Shown here piece after piece: positions 24,692-32,708 of a stretch of DNA of 44,460 nt; position 1 is the stretch's first letter; every line of letters starts with the position of its first letter. The notes beneath the pieces are model-generated. The model saw nothing but the letters and a program-made list of their open reading frames with translations. It made no database searches and was not told the DNA's origin. Source of the stretch: Methylobacterium ajmalii (GTDB lineage: Bacteria > Pseudomonadota > Alphaproteobacteria > Rhizobiales > Beijerinckiaceae); assembly GCF_016613415.1 (NCBI RefSeq), contig NZ_JACWCT010000167.1, positions 1 to 44,460 on the forward strand. Reading direction: 5' to 3'. A program made the position numbers and the translations under genes.

Positions 24692-25939
24692 ATGACGCAG
24701 GGTCTCGTTCCCACGCGCCGCCGCCTCGTGCAGGGCGGCCTCGCGGCCGGCGCCGCTTTCGCCATGCCGGGCCTCGTGCGGGCGCAAGGCGCACCGATCC
24801 GCATCGGCCACCTCACGCCGCGCACCGGCTTCCTCGGGCCGCTCGGCGAATACGCCGTGATGGCGGCCCAGCTCGCGGCCGAGGAGATCAATGCCGCCGG
24901 CGGCATCGACGGCCGAAGGGTCGAGCTCCTGACCGAGGATTCGGTCAACCCGCAGACCGCGTCGAGCAAGGCCGAGCGCTATGTCGAGCGCGACAAGGTC
25001 GCGGCGATCGTCGGGGAGATTTCCTCCGCCTCGGCGCTCGCCATCGGACAGGTGGCGCAGCGCGGAAAGACGATCTTCCTCAATACCGGCGCCAATTCGG
25101 ACGCGCTGCGCGGGCAGGATTGCAAGCGCTACATGTTCCACGTCGAGGGCGCGAACTCGATGTACGTCAAGGCGGTCGGCCGCTCCTTGACCGAGCAGGG
25201 CCTCGTCAAGGGCAAGCGCTGGTACTCGCTGACCGCCGATTACGCCTTCGGTCACGACCTGTTGCGGGTCGCCAAGGGCTTCATGCAGGGCCAGGGCGGC
25301 ACCTTCGCGGCCGACGAGCTGGTGCCGACCGACGCCACCGATTTCTCCGCCTACCTGATCAAGATCCGGCAGGCCAAGCCCGACCTCGTGATCTCAAACC
25401 TCGCCGGCAACCAGATCACCAACTTCCTCAAGCAATACGCCGAGTACGGCCTGCCCTTCCCGGTCGCCGGCTTCGGCTTCGACACCGCGCTCGCCTGGGG
25501 CGCCGGCCCCGGCAACTTCGCCGGAACCTGGCCGTGCCTGTGGCACCATAAGGTCGACACGCCCTCGGCCAAGGCTTTCGTCGCCGCCTTCGTCAAGAAA
25601 TACGGCAAGCCGCCCGAGAACCAGGCCTGGGGCGACTACAACGCCGTTAAGATCGTCGCCAAGGCGATGGCCGACACGAAATCCACCGAGGGGCCGAAGC
25701 TGGTGTCATACCTGGAGGGCGGCGCGAAGTTCGACGTGCAGAAGCCCCGCCCCGGCTATTTCCGCGCCCGCGACCACCAGTTCATCAGCGAGATGTACGC
25801 GATCACGGCGCTGCCCGCCGACAAGGTGAAGGACAAGTGGGACCTCTTCACCTCGACCCCGGCGATTCCCGGTCCCAACGAGGACATGGAGGTGCTGGCC
25901 CCGACGGCGGAGGAGGCGGCCTGCAAGATGGAGGGGTGA
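24692..25939 (+). CDS. ABC-transporter substrate-binding protein, LivJ/amide-type
   Basis: 415-residue periplasmic binding protein of the branched-chain amino acid/amide family (type I fold). It has a Tat-like signal: RRRLVQGG followed by a hydrophobic stretch and LVRAQG cleavage region. The mature part starts PIRIGHLTPRTGFLGPLGEYAVMAAQLAAEEINAAGGIDG, the family hallmark, and shows the paired lobes (IVGEISSASALAIGQVA; WYSLTADYAFGHDLL). Frequently such proteins bind aromatic or keto acids rather than leucine. ATG at 24692. First gene of the operon with livH and the fused livMGF, and divergent from gntR, so it probably defines the ligand for the whole pathway. Confidence 0.93.
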   Translation: MTQGLVPTRRRLVQGGLAAGAAFAMPGLVRAQGAPIRIGHLTPRTGFLGPLGEYAVMAAQLAAEEINAAGGIDGRRVELLTEDSVNPQTASSKAERYVERDKVAAIVGEISSASALAIGQVAQRGKTIFLNTGANSDALRGQDCKRYMFHVEGANSMYVKAVGRSLTEQGLVKGKRWYSLTADYAFGHDLLRVAKGFMQGQGGTFAADELVPTDATDFSAYLIKIRQAKPDLVISNLAGNQITNFLKQYAEYGLPFPVAGFGFDTALAWGAGPGNFAGTWPCLWHHKVDTPSAKAFVAAFVKKYGKPPENQAWGDYNAVKIVAKAMADTKSTEGPKLVSYLEGGAKFDVQKPRPGYFRARDHQFISEMYAITALPADKVKDKWDLFTSTPAIPGPNEDMEVLAPTAEEAACKMEG

Positions 25940-26011
25940 GGATTCGGCCGGCCGCACGGTGAAGGCGGGCCGGTCCGATCCCCCGGACGCCGCCCCGGTT
26001 CGTGCGCGTCC

Positions 26012-26200
26012 CTCGTCTCCCCGCGGGCCGGGAGAGGGCCGTGTCCCCGTCCAGGGGATGCGGCGAGGCGTCAGCCGAGGGTGAGGGGGAGTTGCCGGAT
26101 GCGGCTCCTTCGGAACCTCACCCTCGCTCCGGCTTCGCCCTCGCTCGCTGCCCGCACGACATCGGCAGCCAGCCCTCTCCCCGCCCGCGGGGAGAGGAGA
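26012..26200. repeat. MITE/REP-like palindromic intergenic element
   Basis: About 190 bp bounded by imperfect inverted repeats of about 28 bp: 26012-26039 and 26172-26200, both variants of TCTCCCCGC-GGGC-GGGAGAGGG. A nested inverted pair (GAGGGTGAGG near 26079 and CCTCACCCTC near 26117) sits inside. It separates the binding-protein gene from livH and could form a large attenuating stem-loop within the operon. Similar CTCTCCCC...GGGGAGAG repeats are common between genes in this bacterial group (from memory). Confidence 0.65.
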
Positions 26201-26271
26201 TTGGCGCCTCATCCCGAATCGCGCGGTGGCGCACCAATGACCATGACGTCAGCCGACAGGAACTGACCCCC

Positions 26272-27150
26272 GTGCTTCTCCTCACCCTCGCCGTCGAGCA
26301 GGTCGTGAACGGCCTGTTCCTGGGTGCGATCTACTTGCTGATCGCGCTCGGACTGTCGCTGATCTTCAGCCTGGGCGGTATCGTCAATCTGGCCCACGGC
26401 GCGTTCTACGCGATCGGCGCCTACCTGACGATCCAGCTGTCGCCGGCACTCGGCTTCGGCGGCTCCCTCGTCGCCGCACCCGTCCTCGTCGCAGGCATCG
26501 GCCTTCTGGTCGAGCGGTTCCTGTTCCGGCGGTTCTACCGCGCCGACCCGATCCTCTCGCTCCTCCTCACCTTCGGCCTCGCCATGGTGGCCGAGCAGGG
26601 CATCCGGATGATCTTCGGGGCCCCGCCCCTGCCCTACGCGATCCCGCAAGGATTGCGCGGGCAGGTCTTCGTCGGCGATCTCGTGCTGTCGCGCTACCGG
26701 CTGACCATCCTGGCGGCGGTCGTCGTGGCGGTGGCCTGCGTCTGGTTCCTGCTCCAGCGCACCACCTTCGGACGGGTGGTCCGGGCGGGCGTCCAGAACC
26801 CCGACATGGTCGCGGCGCTCGGCATCTCGCTGAAGCCCTACATGGCGACCGTGGTGGGCTTGAGCGTCGGCCTCGCGGCGCTCGCCGGCGTGATGCTGGC
26901 CCCGATCTCCGGCGTGCATCCGGCCATGGGCGCCGAGGTGCTCACCGGCGCCTTCGTGGTGGTGGTGATCGGCGGGCTCGGCTCGTTCTGGGGCGTGGTG
27001 CTCGCCGCCCTCATCGTCGGGATCGTCCGCGGCCTGATGGTGCTGGTCTATCCCGGCCTCGCCGAGGCCGCGATCTACGCCCTGATGGCGCTCATCCTGC
27101 TCGTGCGGCCGCGCGGCCTCTTGGGCGAGCGCATCCTGCGGTTCGAGTGA
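26272..27150 (+). CDS. livH: ABC-transporter permease, LivH type
   Basis: 292-residue inner-membrane permease with about eight spans, homologous to LivH of high-affinity branched-chain amino acid transporters. Key segments: EQVVNGLFLGAIYLLIALGLSLIFSLGGIVNLAHGAFYAIGAY at the N-terminus and the coupling-loop region FGRVVRAGVQNPDMVAALGI. It ends RPRGLLGERILRFE as usual. GTG at 26272 lies 9-10 nt after AGGAA; the open frame upstream runs through the palindromic repeat and is unlikely to be translated. Its stop overlaps the start of the fused LivMGF gene, indicating translational coupling. LivH and the LivM part of the fusion should form the membrane channel. Confidence 0.93.
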   Translation: MLLLTLAVEQVVNGLFLGAIYLLIALGLSLIFSLGGIVNLAHGAFYAIGAYLTIQLSPALGFGGSLVAAPVLVAGIGLLVERFLFRRFYRADPILSLLLTFGLAMVAEQGIRMIFGAPPLPYAIPQGLRGQVFVGDLVLSRYRLTILAAVVVAVACVWFLLQRTTFGRVVRAGVQNPDMVAALGISLKPYMATVVGLSVGLAALAGVMLAPISGVHPAMGAEVLTGAFVVVVIGGLGSFWGVVLAALIVGIVRGLMVLVYPGLAEAAIYALMALILLVRPRGLLGERILRFE

Positions 27151-29681
27151 CCACCATGAATCACCGCAGCGAGAGACTGACCCTGCCGCTCATGGCGGCC
27201 GCCCTCGTGGCCCTGCCCTTCGGCCTGTCGGCGCTCGGGCTCACCCTCACCTCGGCCGCCGACGTGGTGGTGTTCGCGGTGGCCTGCATGGGGCTCAACG
27301 TCCTGGTCGGGCAGACGGGCCTCGTCTCCTTCGGCCACGGCGCCTTCTTCGGGCTCGGCGCCTACGCGGCGGCGATCGGCCAGCGCACCTTCTTCCCCGG
27401 CACCCTGCTGCCGCCGACCCTGTTCGCCCTCGCCGTCGTGGCGGGCGCGTCCGTGCTCCTCGGGTTGCTGATCCTGCGGCGCCGGGGCGTCTACTTCTCG
27501 CTCCTGACGCTGGCCCTGTCGGCGCTGTCCTTCACCGTGGCGTTTCGCTGGACCGCGCTCACCGGCGGCGAGAGCGGCTATGGCGGCGTCGAGCGGACAC
27601 GGCTTCCCGGGCTCGATCTCGATTCGGCCTGGACCTGGTACGGGCTCGTCGCCGTCACCGCCTTCGCGGTCGCGGTCGGACTGGCGCGGCTCCGCCGCTC
27701 GCCGGTGGGCACGGTGCTGGAGGCGATCCGCGAGAACGAGCAGCGCGCGCGCTTCCTCGGCTATCCGACCAACCGCTACAAGCTCGTCGCCTTCACGGTC
27801 TCCGCCACCGTGACCGGGCTCGCCGGCGTCCTGAGCGTCTTCACCCACCGCTTCGCCTCGGCCGAGCCGCTCGGCTCCGCCTTCTCGGGCGAATTGCTCG
27901 CCATGGTGGTGATCGGCGGCATGCGGAGCTTCGCCGGGCCGGCGATCGGGGCCCTGTTCTTCATCCTGTTCCGCGAGATGCTGTCGATCTGGACCGCGAA
28001 CTGGCTGTTTTGGTTCGGCCTCCTCTTCGTCGGGTTCATCCTGTTCTCGCCCGACGGGCTCGTCGGAATCGGCCGGCGCGTGTGGCGCCTGGTCCGTCCG
28101 CCCGCCACCGAGGACGCCGCCATGGCGGGGCGCAAGGCCGGTGCTCCCGAGAACCTGCCGGTTTTCCTGCGGCCGGACGGAATCGTGGACGGCGTGATCC
28201 TGGCGGCAAGCGGCATCGCCAAGCGCTTCGGCGGGCTGAAGGCGGTGGACGGCGTCACCATCGCGGTGCGCGACCGGACGCTCCACGCCCTGATCGGCCC
28301 CAACGGCGCCGGCAAGACCACCGCCTTCAACCTGATCTCCGGGATGTACCGGCCCGATACCGGCACCGTGATGCTTGGCCAGACCTCGATCGCCGGCTTC
28401 GCGCCGGAGCGGATCTGCGCGGCCGGGATCGGGCGCTCGTTCCAGATCACCAACCTGTTTCCGGCGCTCACTGTCGAGGACAACATTCGCCTCGCCGTGC
28501 AGGGGCGCCGCCCCGGCCGGTTCGACCCGTGGCGCGACGCCCGGGCCGACCGGGAGGCGGAGGCCGAGACCGCCGAGATCCTGCGCTGGCTCGGCCTCGC
28601 GGGGCTGGAGCGCGCCGAGGCCGGCTCGCTGTCCTATGGCGGCCAGCGCCTCCTCGACATGGGGGTGGCGCTCGCCACCAAGCCCCGGGTGCTGCTCCTC
28701 GACGAGCCGCTGGCGGGCCTGGCGGCCGCCGAGCGCACCCGCATCGGCGACATCATCAAGCGGGTCTCGACCGAGGTGCCGGTGCTGATGGTCGAGCACG
28801 ACATCGACCGGGTCTTTCAGATCGCCGACGCCGTGACGGTGATGAACGAGGGCACGGTGCTGGTCGACGGCACGGTCGAGGATGCCCGCACCAGCCCCAA
28901 GGTGCAGGAGGTCTATATCGGCTCCGGCACCGCCGCGATGGCGGCACGCCCCCGCCCGAGCGCCGCCGAGCCGCAGGTCCTGCTCTCGCTCGAGAACGTC
29001 GACACCTTCTACGGTAAGAGCCACATCCTGTCGGGCGTCACCTTCGACGTACACGCCCACGAGATCGTGGCGCTGCTCGGCCGCAACGGCGCCGGCAAGT
29101 CGACCTGCCTCAAGACGATCACCGGGCTGGCGCCCCATGCCTCGGGGCACATCCGGCTCGGGTCCGATCGCCTCGACGGCCGCGCGGCGGCTGCGATCGC
29201 GCGCGCCGGCATCGGCTACGTGCCGCAGGGCCGCGCGCTCTTCGCCGGGATGAGCGTCGCCGAGAACCTGGAGCTCGGCCGGCTCAAGCGCCGCACCGGC
29301 AACGGCGTGCACTGGGACGAGGAGCGGGTGCTCTCGTACTTCCCGCGCCTGCGCGAGCGCTGGCGCACGCCCGCCGACTACCTGTCGGGCGGCGAGCAGC
29401 AGATGGTGGCGGTGGCCCGCGCGCTGTCGGGCGACGTGCGGGTGCTGCTCCTCGACGAGCCGTTCGAGGGCCTGGCCCCGGCGGTGGTCGAGAGCCTGTT
29501 CGAGACCTTCGATGCGCTGCGTCGCGAGGTCTCGATCGTCATCGTCGACCACAACCTCGATCTCGCGCTCGCCCTCTCCGACCGCACCGTGGCGCTGGAG
29601 CGGGGGCGCGTGATGCATGCCGGCCCCTCGCAGGCCCTGCGCGACGACCTGGCCCTTCGCCGGCAGGTTCTGTGGCTGTGA
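27147..29681 (+). CDS. LivM-LivG-LivF triple fusion: ABC permease with two ATPases
   Basis: One uninterrupted 844-residue frame joins three normally separate subunits. Residues 1-318 are a LivM permease (GLVSFGHGAFFGLGAYAAAIG; AIRENEQRARFLGY coupling loop). Residues 350-595 are a LivG-type ATPase: Walker A GPNGAGKT (384-391), signature SYGGQ (496-500), Walker B LLLDEP (516-521), switch His551. Residues 610-844 are a LivF-type ATPase: Walker A GRNGAGKS (645-652), LSGGEQQ (746-752), Walker B LLLDEP (767-772), switch His802. Linkers at about 320-345 and 595-608 are Ala/Pro-rich. Both ATPases look active. Start is GTG at 27147 overlapping the livH stop, or ATG at 27156. LivM-LivG fusions are known; the three-way form is less usual. 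Confidence 0.93.
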   Translation: MTTMNHRSERLTLPLMAAALVALPFGLSALGLTLTSAADVVVFAVACMGLNVLVGQTGLVSFGHGAFFGLGAYAAAIGQRTFFPGTLLPPTLFALAVVAGASVLLGLLILRRRGVYFSLLTLALSALSFTVAFRWTALTGGESGYGGVERTRLPGLDLDSAWTWYGLVAVTAFAVAVGLARLRRSPVGTVLEAIRENEQRARFLGYPTNRYKLVAFTVSATVTGLAGVLSVFTHRFASAEPLGSAFSGELLAMVVIGGMRSFAGPAIGALFFILFREMLSIWTANWLFWFGLLFVGFILFSPDGLVGIGRRVWRLVRPPATEDAAMAGRKAGAPENLPVFLRPDGIVDGVILAASGIAKRFGGLKAVDGVTIAVRDRTLHALIGPNGAGKTTAFNLISGMYRPDTGTVMLGQTSIAGFAPERICAAGIGRSFQITNLFPALTVEDNIRLAVQGRRPGRFDPWRDARADREAEAETAEILRWLGLAGLERAEAGSLSYGGQRLLDMGVALATKPRVLLLDEPLAGLAAAERTRIGDIIKRVSTEVPVLMVEHDIDRVFQIADAVTVMNEGTVLVDGTVEDARTSPKVQEVYIGSGTAAMAARPRPSAAEPQVLLSLENVDTFYGKSHILSGVTFDVHAHEIVALLGRNGAGKSTCLKTITGLAPHASGHIRLGSDRLDGRAAAAIARAGIGYVPQGRALFAGMSVAENLELGRLKRRTGNGVHWDEERVLSYFPRLRERWRTPADYLSGGEQQMVAVARALSGDVRVLLLDEPFEGLAPAVVESLFETFDALRREVSIVIVDHNLDLALALSDRTVALERGRVMHAGPSQALRDDLALRRQVLWL

Positions 29682-29721
29682 GTTCCTACCTATGATCCGC
29701 CCCGAGGGAGAATCGCCCGTC

Positions 29722-30648
29722 ATGCCAACCGTTGCCGTCGTCGGGGCCGGGCTGATCGGCCGGTCCTGGGCCGTGGTCTTCGCCCGGTCCGGGTTCGACG
29801 TCCGCCTCACCGATATCCACCCGGCGGCGCTGGACGTCGCACCGGGGCACATCGCCGAGGCCCTGCGCCAGCTCGAGGCCCACGGCCTCGTGGCGGACAT
29901 CCCGGCCATCCTCGCCCGGATCCGCACCTGCCCGACTCTCTCCGAGGCGGTGGCGGGCGTCGACCTCGTGCAGGAGAACGGCCCCGAGACCGTCGAGGCC
30001 AAGCGCGCGCTGTTTGCCGATCTCGACGCCCTGTGCGGGCCGGACACGATCCTCGCCTCCTCGACCTCCGCCATCGTCGCGTCGCTGTTCACGGAAGGCC
30101 TCGCGGGTCGGGCCCGCTGCCTCGTCGGCCACCCGGTCAACCCGCCCCATCTCGTGCCGGTGGTCGAACTCTGCGGCGCGCCCTGGACCGACCCGGGCGT
30201 CATCGCGCGCGCCCGCGCCCTCTACGAGGCCGCCGGCCAGGCGCCGGTGACGGTGAACCGCGAGGTCGAGGGCTTCGTGCTCAACCGGCTCCAGGGCGCC
30301 CTGCTCTCGGAGGCGTTCCGCCTCGTCGCCGAGGGGGTGGTGAGCCCGGCCGACCTCGACCGGACGGTGGCCGAGGGCCTGGGGCTACGCTGGTCGTTCC
30401 TCGGGCCCTTCGCCACGATCGACCTCAACGCGCCCGGCGGGGTGGCCGACTACGCCGCCCGCTACGGCGGCTTCTATGGCCGTCTCGCCGCCGACCCGGC
30501 TCCCGCCGCGGTGTGGTCGCCCGAGAGCGTCGCCCGCATCAACGCCGCCTGGGACGGCGGGCCCGATCCCGCCCCGCCGGCGGAGCGCAGCCGCCGACGC
30601 GACGCGCGCCTCGCGGCGCTGATGGCGCACAAGCGCGCCCAATCGTAA
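29722..30648 (+). CDS. Lambda-crystallin-like 3-hydroxyacid dehydrogenase (3HCDH family)
   Basis: 308-residue NAD-dependent dehydrogenase of the 3-hydroxyacyl-CoA dehydrogenase superfamily, closest in pattern to L-gulonate 3-dehydrogenase/lambda-crystallin and carnitine dehydrogenase, which act on free 3-hydroxy acids. GAGLIG (8-13) with Asp31 at the end of strand 2 indicates NAD. Catalytic residues appear in SSTSAI and GHPVNPPHLVPVVEL (His), with NRLQGALLSEAFRLV in the C-terminal helical domain. ATG at 29722 is preferred to 29692. It is followed 20 bp later by BKACE, fitting oxidation of a 3-hydroxy acid to the 3-keto acid that BKACE cleaves. The side chain of the substrate is unknown. Confidence 0.88.
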   Translation: MPTVAVVGAGLIGRSWAVVFARSGFDVRLTDIHPAALDVAPGHIAEALRQLEAHGLVADIPAILARIRTCPTLSEAVAGVDLVQENGPETVEAKRALFADLDALCGPDTILASSTSAIVASLFTEGLAGRARCLVGHPVNPPHLVPVVELCGAPWTDPGVIARARALYEAAGQAPVTVNREVEGFVLNRLQGALLSEAFRLVAEGVVSPADLDRTVAEGLGLRWSFLGPFATIDLNAPGGVADYAARYGGFYGRLAADPAPAAVWSPESVARINAAWDGGPDPAPPAERSRRRDARLAALMAHKRAQS

Positions 30649-30668
30649 GAGTTCAGGAGGACATTCCC

Positions 30669-31598
30669 ATGGCCAAGAGAAAAGTCGTCATCACCTGCGC
30701 CGTCACCGGGGCGATCCACACGCCCTCGATGTCGCCGCACCTGCCGGTGACTCCCGACGAGATCGCCGAGGCCGCGATCGGCGCGGCGGAGGCGGGCGCG
30801 GCCATCGTCCACCTGCACGCCCGCGACCCGAAGACCGGCAAGCCCGACCAGTCTCCGGCGGCCTTCGAGCCCTTCCTGAAGGTCATCAAGCAGCGCTCGA
30901 ACTGCGTGGTGAACCTCACCACCGGCGGCGCCCCGACCATGGGCATCGACGAGCGCCTCGGGCCGGCGGCGCATTTCAAGCCCGAGGTCGCCTCGCTCAA
31001 CATGGGGTCGATGAATTTCGGCCTCTACCCGATGCTGTCGCGGTTCAAGACGTTCCAGCACGACTGGGAGCAGCCCTACCTGGAGGGCTCGCGCGACCGG
31101 ATCTTCAAGAACACCTTCGCCGACATCGAGCACATCCTGACGACCTGCGCCGAGAGCGGCACCCGGTTCGAGGTCGAGTGCTACGACATCGGCCACCTCT
31201 ACACGCTCTCCCACTTCGCCGATCGCGGCGTGATCAAGCCGCCCTTCTTCGTCCAGAGCGTGTTCGGCATCCTCGGCGGCATCGGCCAGCACCCCGAGGA
31301 CGTGCAGCACATGAAGCGCACCGCCGACCGGCTGTTCGGCGCCGATTACCACTGGTCGGTGCTGGGCGCGGGCCGCAACCAGATGACCATCGCCGCCCAG
31401 GCGATCGCGCTCGGCGGCAACGTCCGGGTGGGGCTGGAGGATTCTCTGTGGATCGGGCCCGGGAGGATGGCCGAGTCGAACGCCCAGCAGGTCTTGAAGG
31501 CGCGCCAGATCATCGAGGGCCTGGGCCTCGACGTGGCGACGCCGGACGACGCCCGCGAGATCCTGGCGCTGAAGGGCGGCGACCGGGTGAACTTCTAG
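30669..31598 (+). CDS. Beta-keto acid cleavage enzyme (BKACE, DUF849 family)
   Basis: 309-residue zinc enzyme. BKACE proteins condense a beta-keto acid with acetyl-CoA and release acetoacetate plus a new acyl-CoA; the founding member, Kce, cleaves 3-keto-5-aminohexanoate in lysine fermentation. Zinc ligands His48 and His50 in HLHARDP, a TTGG loop at 84-87, and Arg253/Glu257/Asp258 in RVGLEDSLW correspond to the Kce catalytic set. The Glu of Kce's TGAE-type motif is replaced here (TGAIHTPSMSP), as in a large subgroup with different substrates. ATG at 30669 with an AGGAGG site. Last gene of the operon. It is not expected to be Kce itself since no lysine-fermentation partners are present. Confidence 0.92.
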   Translation: MAKRKVVITCAVTGAIHTPSMSPHLPVTPDEIAEAAIGAAEAGAAIVHLHARDPKTGKPDQSPAAFEPFLKVIKQRSNCVVNLTTGGAPTMGIDERLGPAAHFKPEVASLNMGSMNFGLYPMLSRFKTFQHDWEQPYLEGSRDRIFKNTFADIEHILTTCAESGTRFEVECYDIGHLYTLSHFADRGVIKPPFFVQSVFGILGGIGQHPEDVQHMKRTADRLFGADYHWSVLGAGRNQMTIAAQAIALGGNVRVGLEDSLWIGPGRMAESNAQQVLKARQIIEGLGLDVATPDDAREILALKGGDRVNF

Positions 31599-31808
31599 AG
31601 CCGCGCCGGATCGCATCGCAGCCGGGGCGGCTCTACGTCTCTGATCGTGCCGAAGTTTCTGCCGGTGAACCGTCATCCGCTGTGTCTTGAAAACGCCCTG
31701 GAGCATTCGACGCTCTTCCAGGACTGAGCGGCCGGGCTCGCGTGCGAGTCCCGACCGTTCGCTTCGCGACGGTGAGCCCGATCTCTCGCATAGAGGCCTC
31801 GGTGCCAA

Positions 31809-32038
31809 GGCCTGTTTGACCGATCGACAGACACCATCCTGCCAGCAGCCTCATCCCGAGATGTCGGTGATCGGAGATCGCACGCGATCAAAGATCGACT
31901 GAACTCGAAGGAGGGATGCAGAAGTCTCCGAGATCACGGGATCCCTCCTTCGAGGCTCACTGCGTTCATGCCTCGGCATGAGGTCGAGGGCAGGAAAAAA
32001 ATCTCCTCGCGATCGTGTCGTCGCAACTCAAACAGGCC
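31809..32038. repeat. Inverted repeat GGCCTGTTTGA flanking 208 bp
   Basis: GGCCTGTTTGA at 31809-31819 is exactly inverted at 32028-32038. The palindromic repeat at 31904-31990 lies inside. The arrangement resembles a small non-autonomous element or a decayed insertion sequence; no target duplication was identified. Confidence 0.4.
31904..31990. repeat. REP-like palindrome (CTCGAAGGAGGGAT)
   Basis: CTCGAAGGAGGGAT (31904-31917) pairs perfectly with ATCCCTCCTTCGAG (31941-31954), a 14-bp stem with a 23-nt loop. It is followed by GCTCACTGCGTTCATGCCTCGGCATGAGG, a degenerate form of a palindromic unit frequent between genes in Methylobacterium and Bradyrhizobium (from memory). It could terminate the BKACE operon transcript. 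Confidence 0.6.
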
Positions 32039-32402
32039 CCGATGAACGGTTTTGCGGAATAGCTCCTCCGGCGGCCGTATTGCCGGTCGCGATCCACCCC
32101 GCCCGGCACGGCGCAGCCTGCCTGAGGCGTGTGGGCGAAAGGTCGTTCGTCGGGGGGAACGTCCAGCCCTTGACCCACCCGCACCGGCGAACGCAGATCT
32201 CGAAAGAACTCATAGAAGTAATTATTTTGTTTATATCAAGGATTAATTGTGTAAGAGCTGTTCCGGCGAATGGCTCTGAATCGTCGCATTGCATATATTC
32301 CTGCGTGTCATGGCCGGAGCCTCGCGTCGTCATCTTCCGTCGAATGTCGAGGATTGGAAACCGCACGAAGACGGATCCGGTGAGCCGGCCACGGATCGCG
32401 GC

Positions 32403-32431
32403 TTGACACCCCCCGAGCACCCCACCATAAG
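32403..32431 (+). promoter_or_regulatory. Promoter of tRNA-Tyr copy 1
   Basis: TTGACA (32403-32408), 17-bp spacer, CATAAG (32426-32431). The predicted transcription start, around 32438, falls at the foot of the first leader hairpin. The second copy has the same elements and spacing. Confidence 0.8.
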
Positions 32432-32437
32432 GGCCCC

Positions 32438-32470
32438 GTCGCCGAGAGGCGGCTCCTGCCGGCGACGGCA
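32438..32470 (+). promoter_or_regulatory. Folded 5' leader of pre-tRNA-Tyr copy 1
   Basis: Two hairpins lie between the promoter and the tRNA: GTCGCC-GAGA-GGCGGC (32438-32453, one G-U pair) and TGCCG-GCGA-CGGCA (32457-32470), the latter capped by a GNRA-type tetraloop and ending 4 nt before the tRNA 5' end. Confidence 0.6.
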
Positions 32471-32474
32471 GCGT

Positions 32475-32559
32475 GGGGGAATGTCCCGAGCGGCAAAGGG
32501 GGCGGACTGTAAATCCGCTGGCTATGCCTTCGTAGGTTCGAGTCCTACTTCCCCCACCA
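32475..32559 (+). tRNA. tRNA-Tyr (GTA), copy 1
   Basis: 85-nt class II tRNA. Acceptor GGGGGAA pairs with TTCCCCC, discriminator A and encoded CCA at 32557-32559. The anticodon is GTA at 32509-32511 in CTGTAAA. The T arm is GTAGG-TTCGAGT-CCTAC, and a long variable arm as expected for bacterial tRNA-Tyr follows the anticodon stem. It decodes UAU and UAC. Confidence 0.96.
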
Positions 32560-32636
32560 TTCTGTTTTCAGTCTAGTCCCGTGATCGTGGCCGCTTCGAG
32601 GCGTCGCGGACGGGATCGTGGGGCTGTGCCGTTACC

Positions 32637-32665
32637 TTGACAGGAACGGGCGGCACCATCATAAG
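32637..32665 (+). promoter_or_regulatory. Promoter of tRNA-Tyr copy 2
   Basis: TTGACA (32637-32642), 17-bp spacer, CATAAG (32660-32665); both hexamers are identical to those of copy 1 although most of the spacer sequence differs. Confidence 0.8.
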
Positions 32666-32668
32666 GAC

Positions 32669-32704
32669 CCGCCGCTCGTGCGGCGGCCCCTGCCGGCGAC
32701 GGCA
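32669..32704 (+). promoter_or_regulatory. Folded 5' leader of pre-tRNA-Tyr copy 2
   Basis: CCGCCGC-TCGT-GCGGCGG (32669-32686) forms a perfect 7-bp stem; TGCCG-GCGA-CGGCA (32691-32704) repeats the GNRA-capped hairpin of copy 1. The first hairpin differs in sequence but keeps the fold and position. Confidence 0.6.
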
Positions 32705-32708
32705 GCGT

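Larger units (their letters stand above)
31599..32402. other. 800-bp intergenic stretch with repeats, no convincing gene
   Basis: It follows the BKACE gene and runs up to the first tRNA-Tyr promoter. It has lower GC than the genes around it, notably AT-rich around 32208-32300. Two inverted-repeat structures are present (listed separately). Open frames up to 142 codons (31978-32406 plus, 32028-32420 minus) show no domain, poor codon bias and no ribosome-binding site. Eroded mobile-element debris is possible. Confidence 0.6.

Noticed and set aside
27075..30203. 1042-codon minus-strand frame
   Set aside because: Antisense to the LivMGF fusion and the dehydrogenase; no family resemblance.
30669..31598. 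Assignment as Kce of lysine fermentation
   Set aside because: The Glu of the Kce TGAE-type motif is replaced and no lysine-fermentation genes are present; only the family-level call is justified.
31978..32420. 142-codon plus and 130-codon minus frames in the intergenic zone
   Set aside because: No domain, no ribosome-binding site and atypical codon use; the two overlap on opposite strands. Left as non-coding.
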